A DNA stretch of 64,000 bases from DSYF01 sp041181065. GTDB taxonomy: Bacteria > Verrucomicrobiota > Verrucomicrobiia > Limisphaerales > DSYF01. A program made the position numbers and the translations under genes. Shown piece by piece: positions 7,040-16,311 of the stretch. Numbering within the stretch: the first letter of the stretch is position 1; every line of letters starts with the position of its first letter. The notes beneath the pieces are model-generated. The model was not told the DNA's origin and made no database searches. It was given only the letters and a program-made list of their open reading frames with translations. The stretch covers positions 1-64,000 of the forward strand of contig JBEGQI010000022.1 of NCBI GenBank assembly GCA_041181065.1, given 5' to 3'.

Positions 7040-9262
7040 ATGAAAACTGGATTTACTCTGTTGGTTTTGGCCGGTCTCCCGTTCTTGAACGGGTGCACGA
7101 GTGCAAAGTCCGAAGCGGACGATTCGCGCCCGAACGTCGTCGTCGTAGAATCTGCGCCCTCAGCTGCACCTGCGGTATCTGTCGCCCCTGCGTCGGAAAA
7201 CGTCCCCGCTGCCGCCCCAATGAGCGCGAGTTTTTCCGCGCCCAGCTCGGTCAATCTTTCCCCGGCGGCAAGAGAAATCGCTAAACTCGCACAGTCCGGC
7301 GTGGATCAAGGTGTGATGATCGCCTACATCACCAACTCCTCATCTGCCTTTCGCCTGCAAGCCGATGACATCGTTTATCTGAACGACATCGGCGTGGCTC
7401 CAACGGTTGTGACCGCCATGATTCAACACGACCAGCGGCTCCGTCAGTCGGCGCAATCGGGGCCGACGGTAGCCGAAGTCAGCCAGGCAGGTGCGTCTTC
7501 CTATGTTGCTTCGACTGTAAGTGGCCCCGCGCCCGTTGCTCAAGCGGAGCAAATTCCCACCGCGCCGCCGCCGCCGCCGGCAGAACTTCCAGCACAAGAA
7601 ACAGTAACTTACTTCTATGACTCGTTGAGCCCTTACGGCACTTGGGTCGATGTGTCTGGTTACGGGCGTTGCTGGCGACCGACAGTAGCAGTGACGTCAG
7701 TTGGCTGGCGCCCATATTGCAACGGCGGTCGCTGGATGTGGACGGACGCTGGCTGGTATTGGTATTCGGATTACTCGTGGGGCTGGGCTCCGTTTCACTA
7801 TGGCCGCTGGTTCTATCACTCGAACTGGGGCTGGTGCTGGATGCCCGGTTCGGACTGGGGTCCGTCCTGGGTAAGTTGGCGCTACTCGGATGATTATTGC
7901 GGCTGGGCGCCGCTGCCACCGGCGGCGTGCTACTCTTCGAGCATTGGATTTACCTACTTCGGTAGTTCATGTGGCTCGAGCTTCGCATTCGGCTTGTCGT
8001 TTGATTGCTTCACCTTTGTTTCCTATAACAATTTCCACAGCCATCGCTACGATCGCGATTGCGTTCCTCATCATCAGGCAGGTCACATCTACAACAACAC
8101 GACCGTCGTCAACAACATCATCCGCGGCAACAACAACACCATCATCAATCAAGGCATTGCTCCGACACGAATTACTGCTGCCAGCGGCGTGGCCATTCAA
8201 CAGGTCAACATACGTGATACTCGGTCCTCTCATGGCAGCCATGGTCCCCGCAATGAGCAACTGGGTCAGGACGGTCGTTCGATTCAAATCGTGCGTGGCA
8301 ACGTCCCCGTCGGCCACCCGCAGACGGTTTCGACACCGACATCTCCTGCGCATTCAACAACACCAGCCGCACCACCAACTCGCGGAGGCGCTCATGGTTT
8401 GGTTCAGCCGACCGCTCCAGCTTCGCCCGCGCCCACAGTCCAGCACAGTTTGCCCACCGACAGATCCGTTCCTCCGCGCGGGACTCACCCCGTGCCGGGC
8501 AATGCGGTTGCACAATCCCCCTCTGCCGCACCTGCACCGACATCGCCTTTAACGCCAACGCAGCCCACGGCAAATGGCAGCCCCAGTTCGGCTCCCAATA
8601 CTCGTAATACGCCCGCGGCTCCTCCCACTGCTCATTCTGCCCCGGCGTCTGCGCCAACGCACAACGCATCGTCTCCCGGTTCGCTCGTGATCCGGTCTTC
8701 ACACCCAGAGAATGACCGCAACACGCGGACTACCCCTTCTCTCAATGCCTCCGCGCCCGCGGCACAACCCGTCGCGCCAACATCACCCTCGACGTCTGCT
8801 CCTGTGCCGCCGCGCAACAACCACTCCAGTGCAACCCCCTGGCTGAGCGGTCCGCGCACAGATCAACCGTCACAACCATCAACCCGCGGCGAGCCCACGT
8901 CGCGCTCTCATTATTACGAAGCTCCGAGCACCCGCATCATCCAGTCGCCCGCTGCCTCCGCCCCGGCAGCGCCCAGTTACTCGGCGCCTTTGTATCAAGC
9001 TCCGAGCACACCTCGTTCACCGGCACCGGCGCCCAGTTACAATCCCCCGGCTCAAACGGTCCGCGAGCAGCCGTCTCACACGCCGGCCCCGCAACCATCC
9101 TATTCGGCTCCGACACGCCAAAGCGCTCCGAGTCAGCCAAGTTACTCGGCGCCCGCACGATCCGAACCACGCCCGGAGCCACGTTCCGAATCACGTGGCT
9201 CTTCGTCCTCAAGTTCTTCGTCGAAGTCCAACAATGACGACCGCTCCTCACGCGGTCGCTGA
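7040..9262 (+). CDS. DUF6600-type lipoprotein with long Pro/Ala/Ser-rich tail
   Basis: 740 residues. An AGGTGA ribosome-binding site precedes the ATG. The N terminus is a lipoprotein signal with lipobox L-N-G-C (Cys19). Residues ~75-130 hold a helical segment (LAKSGVD-like AREIAKLAQSGVDQGVMIAY) resembling a short regulatory/helical repeat. Residues ~190-295 are extremely rich in Trp, Tyr, Gly and Cys (YDSLSPYGTWVDVSGYGRCW, then repeated W-G-W-A-P-F/L turns), matching the DUF6600 family seen in Verrucomicrobia. An Asn-rich stretch follows. The last ~370 residues are low-complexity Pro/Ala/Ser/Thr with a basic/acidic Ser-rich end (SSSSSSSKSNNDDRSSRGR). Likely an envelope-anchored structural protein; no enzymatic motif was seen. 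Confidence 0.8.
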   Translation: MKTGFTLLVLAGLPFLNGCTSAKSEADDSRPNVVVVESAPSAAPAVSVAPASENVPAAAPMSASFSAPSSVNLSPAAREIAKLAQSGVDQGVMIAYITNSSSAFRLQADDIVYLNDIGVAPTVVTAMIQHDQRLRQSAQSGPTVAEVSQAGASSYVASTVSGPAPVAQAEQIPTAPPPPPAELPAQETVTYFYDSLSPYGTWVDVSGYGRCWRPTVAVTSVGWRPYCNGGRWMWTDAGWYWYSDYSWGWAPFHYGRWFYHSNWGWCWMPGSDWGPSWVSWRYSDDYCGWAPLPPAACYSSSIGFTYFGSSCGSSFAFGLSFDCFTFVSYNNFHSHRYDRDCVPHHQAGHIYNNTTVVNNIIRGNNNTIINQGIAPTRITAASGVAIQQVNIRDTRSSHGSHGPRNEQLGQDGRSIQIVRGNVPVGHPQTVSTPTSPAHSTTPAAPPTRGGAHGLVQPTAPASPAPTVQHSLPTDRSVPPRGTHPVPGNAVAQSPSAAPAPTSPLTPTQPTANGSPSSAPNTRNTPAAPPTAHSAPASAPTHNASSPGSLVIRSSHPENDRNTRTTPSLNASAPAAQPVAPTSPSTSAPVPPRNNHSSATPWLSGPRTDQPSQPSTRGEPTSRSHYYEAPSTRIIQSPAASAPAAPSYSAPLYQAPSTPRSPAPAPSYNPPAQTVREQPSHTPAPQPSYSAPTRQSAPSQPSYSAPARSEPRPEPRSESRGSSSSSSSSKSNNDDRSSRGR

Positions 9263-9280
9263 CCTTTACCTTATACGACT

Positions 9281-10237
9281 ATGAATACTGCGACGTTTCT
9301 GTCGCGGCTGTCGGTAATGCTGTTGGCCGGACTGGTGTTCATCGGTCGTTCGCAGGCAGCGACCGCCACCCTCTACACCACCGGCTTTGAGCCGAGCGAA
9401 GGCTTTAACCTCAGCTATTATCTGTCAGGGCAGGGCGGCTGGACCAACGCCGGCAATGGCGGTAACGGCCTCATTTCAAATTCCATCAGCGGCTACGGTC
9501 AACAAGCCTATGTCGGCTACTTTGCGCCGTCGTCGGGCTCCTCTTTGTCCGTCTGGAAACCCATCAACTTCGCGCCCAGCAACGCCACACTCGTTCGCTT
9601 CTCCACGGTCATGTCGTTGATCGATTCAACCACGACCAACCGCGATGAATTCTACTGGAGCATCTACAACCGCGCCGGCCAACGCCTCTGTGGGTTGCTC
9701 TTCGACAACCGCGACCTATCCATCTGGCGCGAAGCCGACGACGGCTATGTTTACGACACCGGTTGGGGCTTTGTGAACGGCGCCGGAACGAACGGCTTCT
9801 ACACACTGGAAATCGCCCTCAACTTCTCGTCGAACCGCTGGAGCGCGTTTTTCGGCGGCACGCAAATCATCAGCAACGCGCTCATCACCACGACAAACTC
9901 GGCACTCAACCTCGGCGACGTGGATGCCGAGTGGGTGCTCGCCGTGCCCACCAAGCCGGGCAACAACTTCCTCGTCTTCGACAACTACACCATCACCGCC
10001 GACGCCGTGCCGCAGGTGATTCCCTCGGTGCAACCGCCCACCCCGCTCACGGGCGGACAACATTCCGTCCGCGTCACCGGACGAGCTGGCGTTTCCTACG
10101 CCCTCGAAGCGAGCACGAATTTGACAAGCTGGTCGGCCCTAAAAACCAACGTGGCGACCGGCGGTTTCTTTGACTTCACCGACGCGGCCTCGACCAACGC
10201 TCCCCGCAAATTCTATCGCGCTCGCTGGATTCCCTGA
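9281..10237 (+). CDS. Secreted LamG/concanavalin-like protein, paralogue A
   Basis: 318 residues with a signal peptide ending near SQA-A. The body is a single jelly-roll-like domain: FEPSEGFNLSYYLSGQGGW, STVMSLIDSTTTNRDEFYW, LFDNRDLSIW and FLVFDNYTI. The end is the common module ALEASTNLTSWSALKTN ... KFYRARWIP. It starts 18 bases after the DUF6600 gene. The next gene encodes a clear paralogue (same YLSGQGGW / LAGQGGW opening, GNNFLVFDN / GDNYMLFDN strand and C-terminal module), so this is a tandem duplication. The function is unknown; a carbohydrate-binding or structural surface role is plausible. Confidence 0.7.
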   Translation: MNTATFLSRLSVMLLAGLVFIGRSQAATATLYTTGFEPSEGFNLSYYLSGQGGWTNAGNGGNGLISNSISGYGQQAYVGYFAPSSGSSLSVWKPINFAPSNATLVRFSTVMSLIDSTTTNRDEFYWSIYNRAGQRLCGLLFDNRDLSIWREADDGYVYDTGWGFVNGAGTNGFYTLEIALNFSSNRWSAFFGGTQIISNALITTTNSALNLGDVDAEWVLAVPTKPGNNFLVFDNYTITADAVPQVIPSVQPPTPLTGGQHSVRVTGRAGVSYALEASTNLTSWSALKTNVATGGFFDFTDAASTNAPRKFYRARWIP

Positions 10238-10297
10238 CCCCAACATTGAATCCTGCTCGACTCTGCCCCTTTGCAGCTTAGGCTGGCGGCGTTGCGC

Positions 10298-11323
10298 ATG
10301 AGTTCATGTTCTGCCCCGATCCGCTTCCTTGGCGCCGCCCTTAAAAAAGCCGCCTCGATGCTTTTCCTCGGCTGTGCCTGCTCCGGGTTGGCGGCGGTCA
10401 CTAACTTCTCCGTCGGATTTGAAAGCGCCGAGGGGTTCGTCAGCCGCAGTGCGCTGGCAGGGCAGGGCGGCTGGGTCGGCTTGATGTATCACACCAACAC
10501 CGCGCTCTTCACCAACTCCGGCGCTGCCGGCAATGGGGTCGTCGGCCCCGGCTTGAACGGTTCAGGCCAAGCGGCCTACGTCGGTCTCACCCCCTTGCCG
10601 ACGAACTACAGCAAGTTCGTGGAACTCTCTCACTTGCTCCCGCTCGACCCGATTGGTTCAGGTCTGCCCGTGGTCAGCTTCTCCGCGCGGATCAAAATCA
10701 TCGATTCCACTTCCCCGTCCGGTCCCTGGGACTTCTTCTCTCTCGACTTCTACAATGGGAGCGATGTCCGCCTCTTCAGCATTCTCTTCGACAACGGACC
10801 GCAGGAAATTCGGCACACCTTGAAATCCGGCAGCACCAACATCGAAACATTTCTTGCCCCATTCTCAGCCGGAGTGGAATACGACCTTGCCGTCATGATG
10901 AACTTCGCCAGCAACCGCTGCACCGTCAGCATCAACGGCGCGCTCCCGCCCACCAACACTTTCGCCCTCGCCTCGTCCGGTTCAGCCCTCAACCTCGGCA
11001 CCCTCTCCGCCGTCTGGCAAGTGGATACACCCGGCTCGCCCGGCGACAACTACATGCTGTTCGACAACCTACGAGTCATCTCGTCACCACTGGTTCCCCC
11101 CAACCCGACGTTGACCTTGCTCAAGGCGGGCGGAACCAATGCCGCCGCCGCTGCGCGCGTCTCCGGATCCGACGGCTACAAGTTCGCACTGGAAAGCACG
11201 ACCAATCTGACCTCTTGGCAACCCATCAGCACGAACCTCATCTCGAGTGGCATCGCAAACTACACGGATGCCGGCGCAACGAATAAACCCGCACGCTACT
11301 ACCGCGCCCGCTGGGTGCGGTAG
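10298..11323 (+). CDS. Secreted LamG/concanavalin-like protein, paralogue B
   Basis: 341 residues from the ATG at 10298 (an in-frame TTG at 10271 and an ATG at 10358 are alternatives). The N-terminal stretch ends in a hydrophobic signal (MLFLGCACSGLAA). The domain order matches the upstream gene: FESAEGFVSRSALAGQGGW, SFSARIKIIDSTSPSGPWDF, YNGSDVRLFSILFDN, NYMLFDNLRV, then the C-terminal module LESTTNLTSWQPISTN ... YYRARWVR. It is convergent with trpB, with only 21 bases between the stop codons. Confidence 0.7.
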   Translation: MSSCSAPIRFLGAALKKAASMLFLGCACSGLAAVTNFSVGFESAEGFVSRSALAGQGGWVGLMYHTNTALFTNSGAAGNGVVGPGLNGSGQAAYVGLTPLPTNYSKFVELSHLLPLDPIGSGLPVVSFSARIKIIDSTSPSGPWDFFSLDFYNGSDVRLFSILFDNGPQEIRHTLKSGSTNIETFLAPFSAGVEYDLAVMMNFASNRCTVSINGALPPTNTFALASSGSALNLGTLSAVWQVDTPGSPGDNYMLFDNLRVISSPLVPPNPTLTLLKAGGTNAAAAARVSGSDGYKFALESTTNLTSWQPISTNLISSGIANYTDAGATNKPARYYRARWVR

Positions 11324-11344
11324 CAGAGCCCTTGAGTCACGGCA

Positions 11345-12550
<1,206 letters not shown>

Positions 12551-12667
12551 GCTGGCATTTTCACGCAAAGGCGGCGGGCTGGCAAAGGGAATAATCGCCG
12601 CGGATTCCTTGTAACTTCGCCGCCGTCGCCCGCGTCCATCGCAATGAAATCAACAAAGGCGAGACGT

Positions 12668-14398
12668 ATGAAGAAGTGGATGCTTGGGGTCGCGGTTCTG
12701 TTCGGGATGGTTTTCATTTCACCTACGGCGCCCGCCCAGTCGCCACCACCGTTTCGCATCGGCCTGAACTTCGCGTTCATCGGCGGCTCCAACGCCGCGA
12801 CGGTGGCCGGAGTCTTCACGAACATCACGCCGCTCGGCCTGCGCGGCACGCGGCATTCCAATCCCGGCGACGTCAACTGGCTGCACATCCATCCGTCCAT
12901 CAGCACCTACGACTTCACCAACACCGACCTGATCTTCTTCAACACGAACGGCGTGATGCCAATTGGCACGTTCTACGAAGACCCGAACGCGACGAACATC
13001 CTCAACCCCGGCCTGCAAGTGCCTTGGCTCGCCGGCTCAGGTTTCAGTTTCACGACTAACGAACTCGTGCAGGCGTCGAACTACGTCACCACCGTGGTGG
13101 CGCATTACACGAACGCGACGCATCTCTGGGAGATCGCCAACGAAGTCAGCGGCATCACGAATCGTCCGCGCAGCCTGCCGCCGGAAACGTTCGCGGGGTT
13201 TCTCGTGACGAACCGGAATTGGATCCGTGCCGTTGATCCGCAGGCGCAGGTGTTGCTGCCCGGTTGCCTCGGCGGTTACGGCCTGCCGTTCACGAACAAT
13301 TACATCTGGCTGCGGCAATTGCTGACGAGCCTGAATGAACTCGGCGCGACGGGCTTCGACGTGATGAACTATCACGACTACAAATCGTGGTGGGTCCTGC
13401 CGGTGGATTTCGACGGCTACCGCGCGGTGCTCGCGGAGTTCAACCTCACCAACATGCCCATCTGGATCACCGAGTGCAGCAGCGCGAGCACGAACAATCC
13501 CGTGAACCCGAACACCGTCGTGCCTTACGCCTCGGAGGATCAGCAGGCCGCCGACGTATGGCGGCGTTCGTGCCTGCTCTTCGGCAAAGGCGCGAGCGTG
13601 TGGTTCTGGCATTCGCTTTACTCGGACCCGTTCGGGAATTTCGCGAACCAAGGATTGCTAACGCCGAACTCCGGGACCGTGCAGAAAAAGAAATCGTGGC
13701 ACGCGTTCAAGCTGCTCGTGGAAAAGATCGAAGGTTTTCAATCCGCGTCCATCCTCCAGCTTGGCGTCGTCTCGACGAACAATCTGAACGGGGGCGGCGG
13801 CCAGTGGGCGGTGCAATTCGACTGCCGCGACGGCCTGCGCCGCTACGTCGTGTGGAGCGGGACGAATCTGAATTACACGCTCACCAACCTCGACACGAAC
13901 GCCGCGCCGTATCGCATCACCACCGTGGTGCCCGCATCGCTGGCGTCCGGCGGCGAAACCGCAACGTTCACAGTCGTCACGAATGCCTTGGCCGGAAGTT
14001 CGCTTGCGCTGACGGGCACGAATCTGCCGGTGCTGGTCGAATCCACGCTTAGCCCGTTTCAAATCTGGGCGAACACGCGCATCCCCGACGCCGCACAACG
14101 CGGCGAAACCAGCGACGCCGATAATGACGGTCAGAACAACTACGCGGAATTTTTGGCGGGCACCGATCCGAACAATTCAGCCTCGGCGTTGCGCGTCACG
14201 GGCATCTCACCGGAAGGCGCGGGCTGGCGCGTTTATTGGACGAGCGAGAGCAACAAGGTTTACACCGTCGAGCGCGCCAGCAGTTGGCCAACCTTCTTGC
14301 CGGCGCAAACGAATCTTTCCGCCACCGCGCCGCAGAACAGTTGGCTGGATACGAACGCCAGCACCGCATCGCTGTTTTATCGCATCTGGCTGGAGTGA
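12668..14398 (+). CDS. Secreted clan-A-like glycoside hydrolase with C-terminal module
   Basis: 576 residues from ATG 12668, chosen because an AAAGGCGAG purine run lies just upstream (an ATG at 12644 is in frame). Signal peptide to about residue 24. The (beta/alpha)8-type domain shows LRGTRHSNPGDVNW, then LWEIANEVSG with Glu159 as candidate acid/base and PIWITECSSAS with Glu269 as candidate nucleophile, separated as in GH5/GH39-type retaining enzymes. A beta-sandwich follows (VVWSGTNLNYTLTNLDTN), then a calcium-loop-like TSDADNDGQNNYAEFLAGTD segment, and the FYR-type end (LFYRIWLE). The family and substrate are not assignable by eye. Confidence 0.72.
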   Translation: MKKWMLGVAVLFGMVFISPTAPAQSPPPFRIGLNFAFIGGSNAATVAGVFTNITPLGLRGTRHSNPGDVNWLHIHPSISTYDFTNTDLIFFNTNGVMPIGTFYEDPNATNILNPGLQVPWLAGSGFSFTTNELVQASNYVTTVVAHYTNATHLWEIANEVSGITNRPRSLPPETFAGFLVTNRNWIRAVDPQAQVLLPGCLGGYGLPFTNNYIWLRQLLTSLNELGATGFDVMNYHDYKSWWVLPVDFDGYRAVLAEFNLTNMPIWITECSSASTNNPVNPNTVVPYASEDQQAADVWRRSCLLFGKGASVWFWHSLYSDPFGNFANQGLLTPNSGTVQKKKSWHAFKLLVEKIEGFQSASILQLGVVSTNNLNGGGGQWAVQFDCRDGLRRYVVWSGTNLNYTLTNLDTNAAPYRITTVVPASLASGGETATFTVVTNALAGSSLALTGTNLPVLVESTLSPFQIWANTRIPDAAQRGETSDADNDGQNNYAEFLAGTDPNNSASALRVTGISPEGAGWRVYWTSESNKVYTVERASSWPTFLPAQTNLSATAPQNSWLDTNASTASLFYRIWLE

Positions 14399-14458
14399 CC
14401 GTTCGCCGCGGGACATTTTGCCCTTGCACGAACCGGCGCGGAGTCGCCAGATGACGTC

Positions 14459-14923
14459 ATGCGTGAATTGCCTCACACCCATTCGTGCTTCGTCTGCGGC
14501 GACACCAACACCATCGGCTTGCGCCAACGTTTTGAAACGGATGGACGCATCGTGCGGGCGCGCTTCACGCCGCGCGCCGAGCACGTGGGATTTCAAGGCG
14601 TCGTGCATGGCGGAATTCTTGCCACATTGATGGATGAAATCATGGTCTGGGCCTGCGCGGTCGGCGCGAAGAAGTTCGGGTTCTGCGCAGAGATGACGGT
14701 GCGCTTCCAGCGGCCGGCTGCGCCGGGACAAGAATTGATTGTGGAAGCGGAACTCGTCGAGAACCGGCGAGGCCGTGTGTTCGAGGCGAAGGCGGAGGTG
14801 CGCAATTCAGCGGGCGAAGTGCTGGCAACTGCCACCGGCAAATACATGCCCATCCGCGACGCCGACCTCGCCGAGTTGCAACGCGATCTGGTCGGCAACT
14901 TGGATTGGCTGTTCGCCTCGTGA
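14459..14923 (+). CDS. PaaI-type hotdog thioesterase
   Basis: 154 residues. The hotdog signature is clear: VGFQGVVHGGILATLMDEIM, with the HGG motif and the catalytic-type Asp in LMDE, followed by TVRFQRPAAPGQELIVEAEL. The N terminus PHTHSCFVCGDTNTIGL is the Cys-containing cap seen in many PaaI-family proteins. It probably hydrolyses an acyl-CoA; the substrate cannot be told. The M50-like membrane protein gene starts 55 bases downstream on the same strand. Confidence 0.85.
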   Translation: MRELPHTHSCFVCGDTNTIGLRQRFETDGRIVRARFTPRAEHVGFQGVVHGGILATLMDEIMVWACAVGAKKFGFCAEMTVRFQRPAAPGQELIVEAELVENRRGRVFEAKAEVRNSAGEVLATATGKYMPIRDADLAELQRDLVGNLDWLFAS

Positions 14924-14977
14924 GTCCCTGCTGCTTTCGGCTGGTCTCGTCGGCGCGCTTTTCGTTCCCTTTTCGCC

Positions 14978-15643
14978 GTGCCGAAGTGGTTCAAATGCAT
15001 TGTCGCGATATTGCTCCTGCCCGTGTGTGCCGGCGCGGCGATGGCTTTGTGGCGGGTGATTCTGGCCACTGGAAATGCGGACTCCGTCTGGATCGCCGCC
15101 GCCACCGGCGTCGCGTGCTGGTTGGTGATCTTCTTCATGATGCCGAAACCGATGTGGATTTACGTCCTCGGCCATGAACTGACGCACGCCCTGTGGGCTT
15201 GGCTGTTCGGCGGCGAAGTGAAACGGCTGAAGGTCACATCCAAGGGCGGCCATGTGATCGTCACGAAGACCAACTTCCTCATCGCGCTGGCGCCGTATTT
15301 CTTCCCGCTCTATGCCGCCATCGTGGTCGCGGTATTCGTCGTGGGCCATTTGATCTGGAATTGGCAGGGGCTGCTCGTTTGGTTCCACCTGCTGCTCGGG
15401 GCGGCTTATGCGTTCCACGTCACGCTGACCCTCTACATCCTGCAAACGCGCCAGACGGACATCACTGAACATGGCTACCTTTTCTCTGCCGTCGTCATTT
15501 TCATCGGCAACGTGCTGGTCCTGCTCGTAAGTCTTCCGCTGTTGGCAGGCAAACCACCGTTGTGGCATGCGCTGTCATGGTGGGGTGAGGAGATTTGGCG
15601 TCTGCTGCAACTACTTTTTAGAATCACTCAAGGCCATTCGTAA
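14978..15643 (+). CDS. M50-like membrane protein with HELTH motif
   Basis: 221 residues, GTG start. About five hydrophobic segments are visible (residues ~5-30, 38-56, 102-126, 130-155, 165-190). The motif HELTH (His66-His70) in VLGHELTHALWAW follows the second membrane segment, as the HExxH zinc site does in M50 site-2-protease-like families. No clear second zinc ligand motif (NxxPxxxxDG) was found; PPLWHALSWWGEE comes near the end. It may be a divergent intramembrane protease or a non-proteolytic relative. It follows the thioesterase gene and may be co-transcribed with it. Confidence 0.6.
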   Translation: MPKWFKCIVAILLLPVCAGAAMALWRVILATGNADSVWIAAATGVACWLVIFFMMPKPMWIYVLGHELTHALWAWLFGGEVKRLKVTSKGGHVIVTKTNFLIALAPYFFPLYAAIVVAVFVVGHLIWNWQGLLVWFHLLLGAAYAFHVTLTLYILQTRQTDITEHGYLFSAVVIFIGNVLVLLVSLPLLAGKPPLWHALSWWGEEIWRLLQLLFRITQGHS

Positions 15644-15691
15644 CGTGTCTGACATAATTCTGTCTTGAATTGCCCGGGCGATTGAGGCGAA

Positions 15692-16177
15692 ATGCTAGCG
15701 CGGATTGATTCTATGGACTTGGGCGACATACTTTCCAAAGAGCAGATCATCCCCGACTTGCAAGCGGCGGATCGCTGGGCGGCTATCGACGAGTTGATCA
15801 ACAACCTCGTGGCCACCGGTAAGATCAAGGCCGAGCATCGGGAGGCGATCACGGCGGTCGTCCGCAAACGCGAGACGTCCATGAGCACGGGCATCGGCTT
15901 CGGCATCGGCATCCCGCACGCCTCCACCGACTTGATCTACGAAGTCGTCGGCGCGCTGGGCCGGTCCAAGAAAGGCGTGGACTTCAACGCCCTCGACAAC
16001 CAGCCCGTCCACCTCGTGATGCTCTTCCTCGTTCCCCAAGGCCAGTTTCAGAAACACCTCCACACCCTCGCCAATATCGCCAAGATGCTCCACAAGTCCG
16101 AATTCCGTCAGGCGCTCGAACAAGCCCCCGACGCGGACACGATGCTCGCGGCGATCCGGGATCAGGGGAAGAAGTAA
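15692..16177 (+). CDS. PTS EIIA (Ntr/fructose type) domain protein
   Basis: 161 residues. A single EIIA type-2 domain: MDLGDILSKEQIIPDL, TGIGFGIGIPHAST with phospho-acceptor His76, then VHLVMLFLVPQGQFQKHLHTLANIAKML. A GAGG-like ribosome-binding site stands 5 bases before ATG 15692; an ATG at 15713 would drop seven residues. No EIIB/EIIC or HPr gene is near, so a regulatory PtsN-like role is likelier than sugar uptake. Confidence 0.85.
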   Translation: MLARIDSMDLGDILSKEQIIPDLQAADRWAAIDELINNLVATGKIKAEHREAITAVVRKRETSMSTGIGFGIGIPHASTDLIYEVVGALGRSKKGVDFNALDNQPVHLVMLFLVPQGQFQKHLHTLANIAKMLHKSEFRQALEQAPDADTMLAAIRDQGKK

Positions 16178-16311
16178 AGCCCGAATTTTTCGGGATTCGG
16201 TTCAATTGCCTCTGGTTTTCAACGCGCTGTTTGGTTTAGGCTCGGCGCATTCCTTTTTTGACCGCTGACCATGGAGGTTTGAACGCCTCAAAAAGAGAAT
16301 GGAATTTTGCC

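Noticed and set aside
8000..8200. Asn-rich/CAAC-repeated stretch as a tandem repeat
   Set aside because: The repeats are codon-level low complexity within the DUF6600 gene, not a DNA-level array.
16179..16193. CCCGAA-TTT-TTCGGG hairpin after the EIIA gene
   Set aside because: Only a 6-base stem and no T-run after it; too weak for a terminator call.
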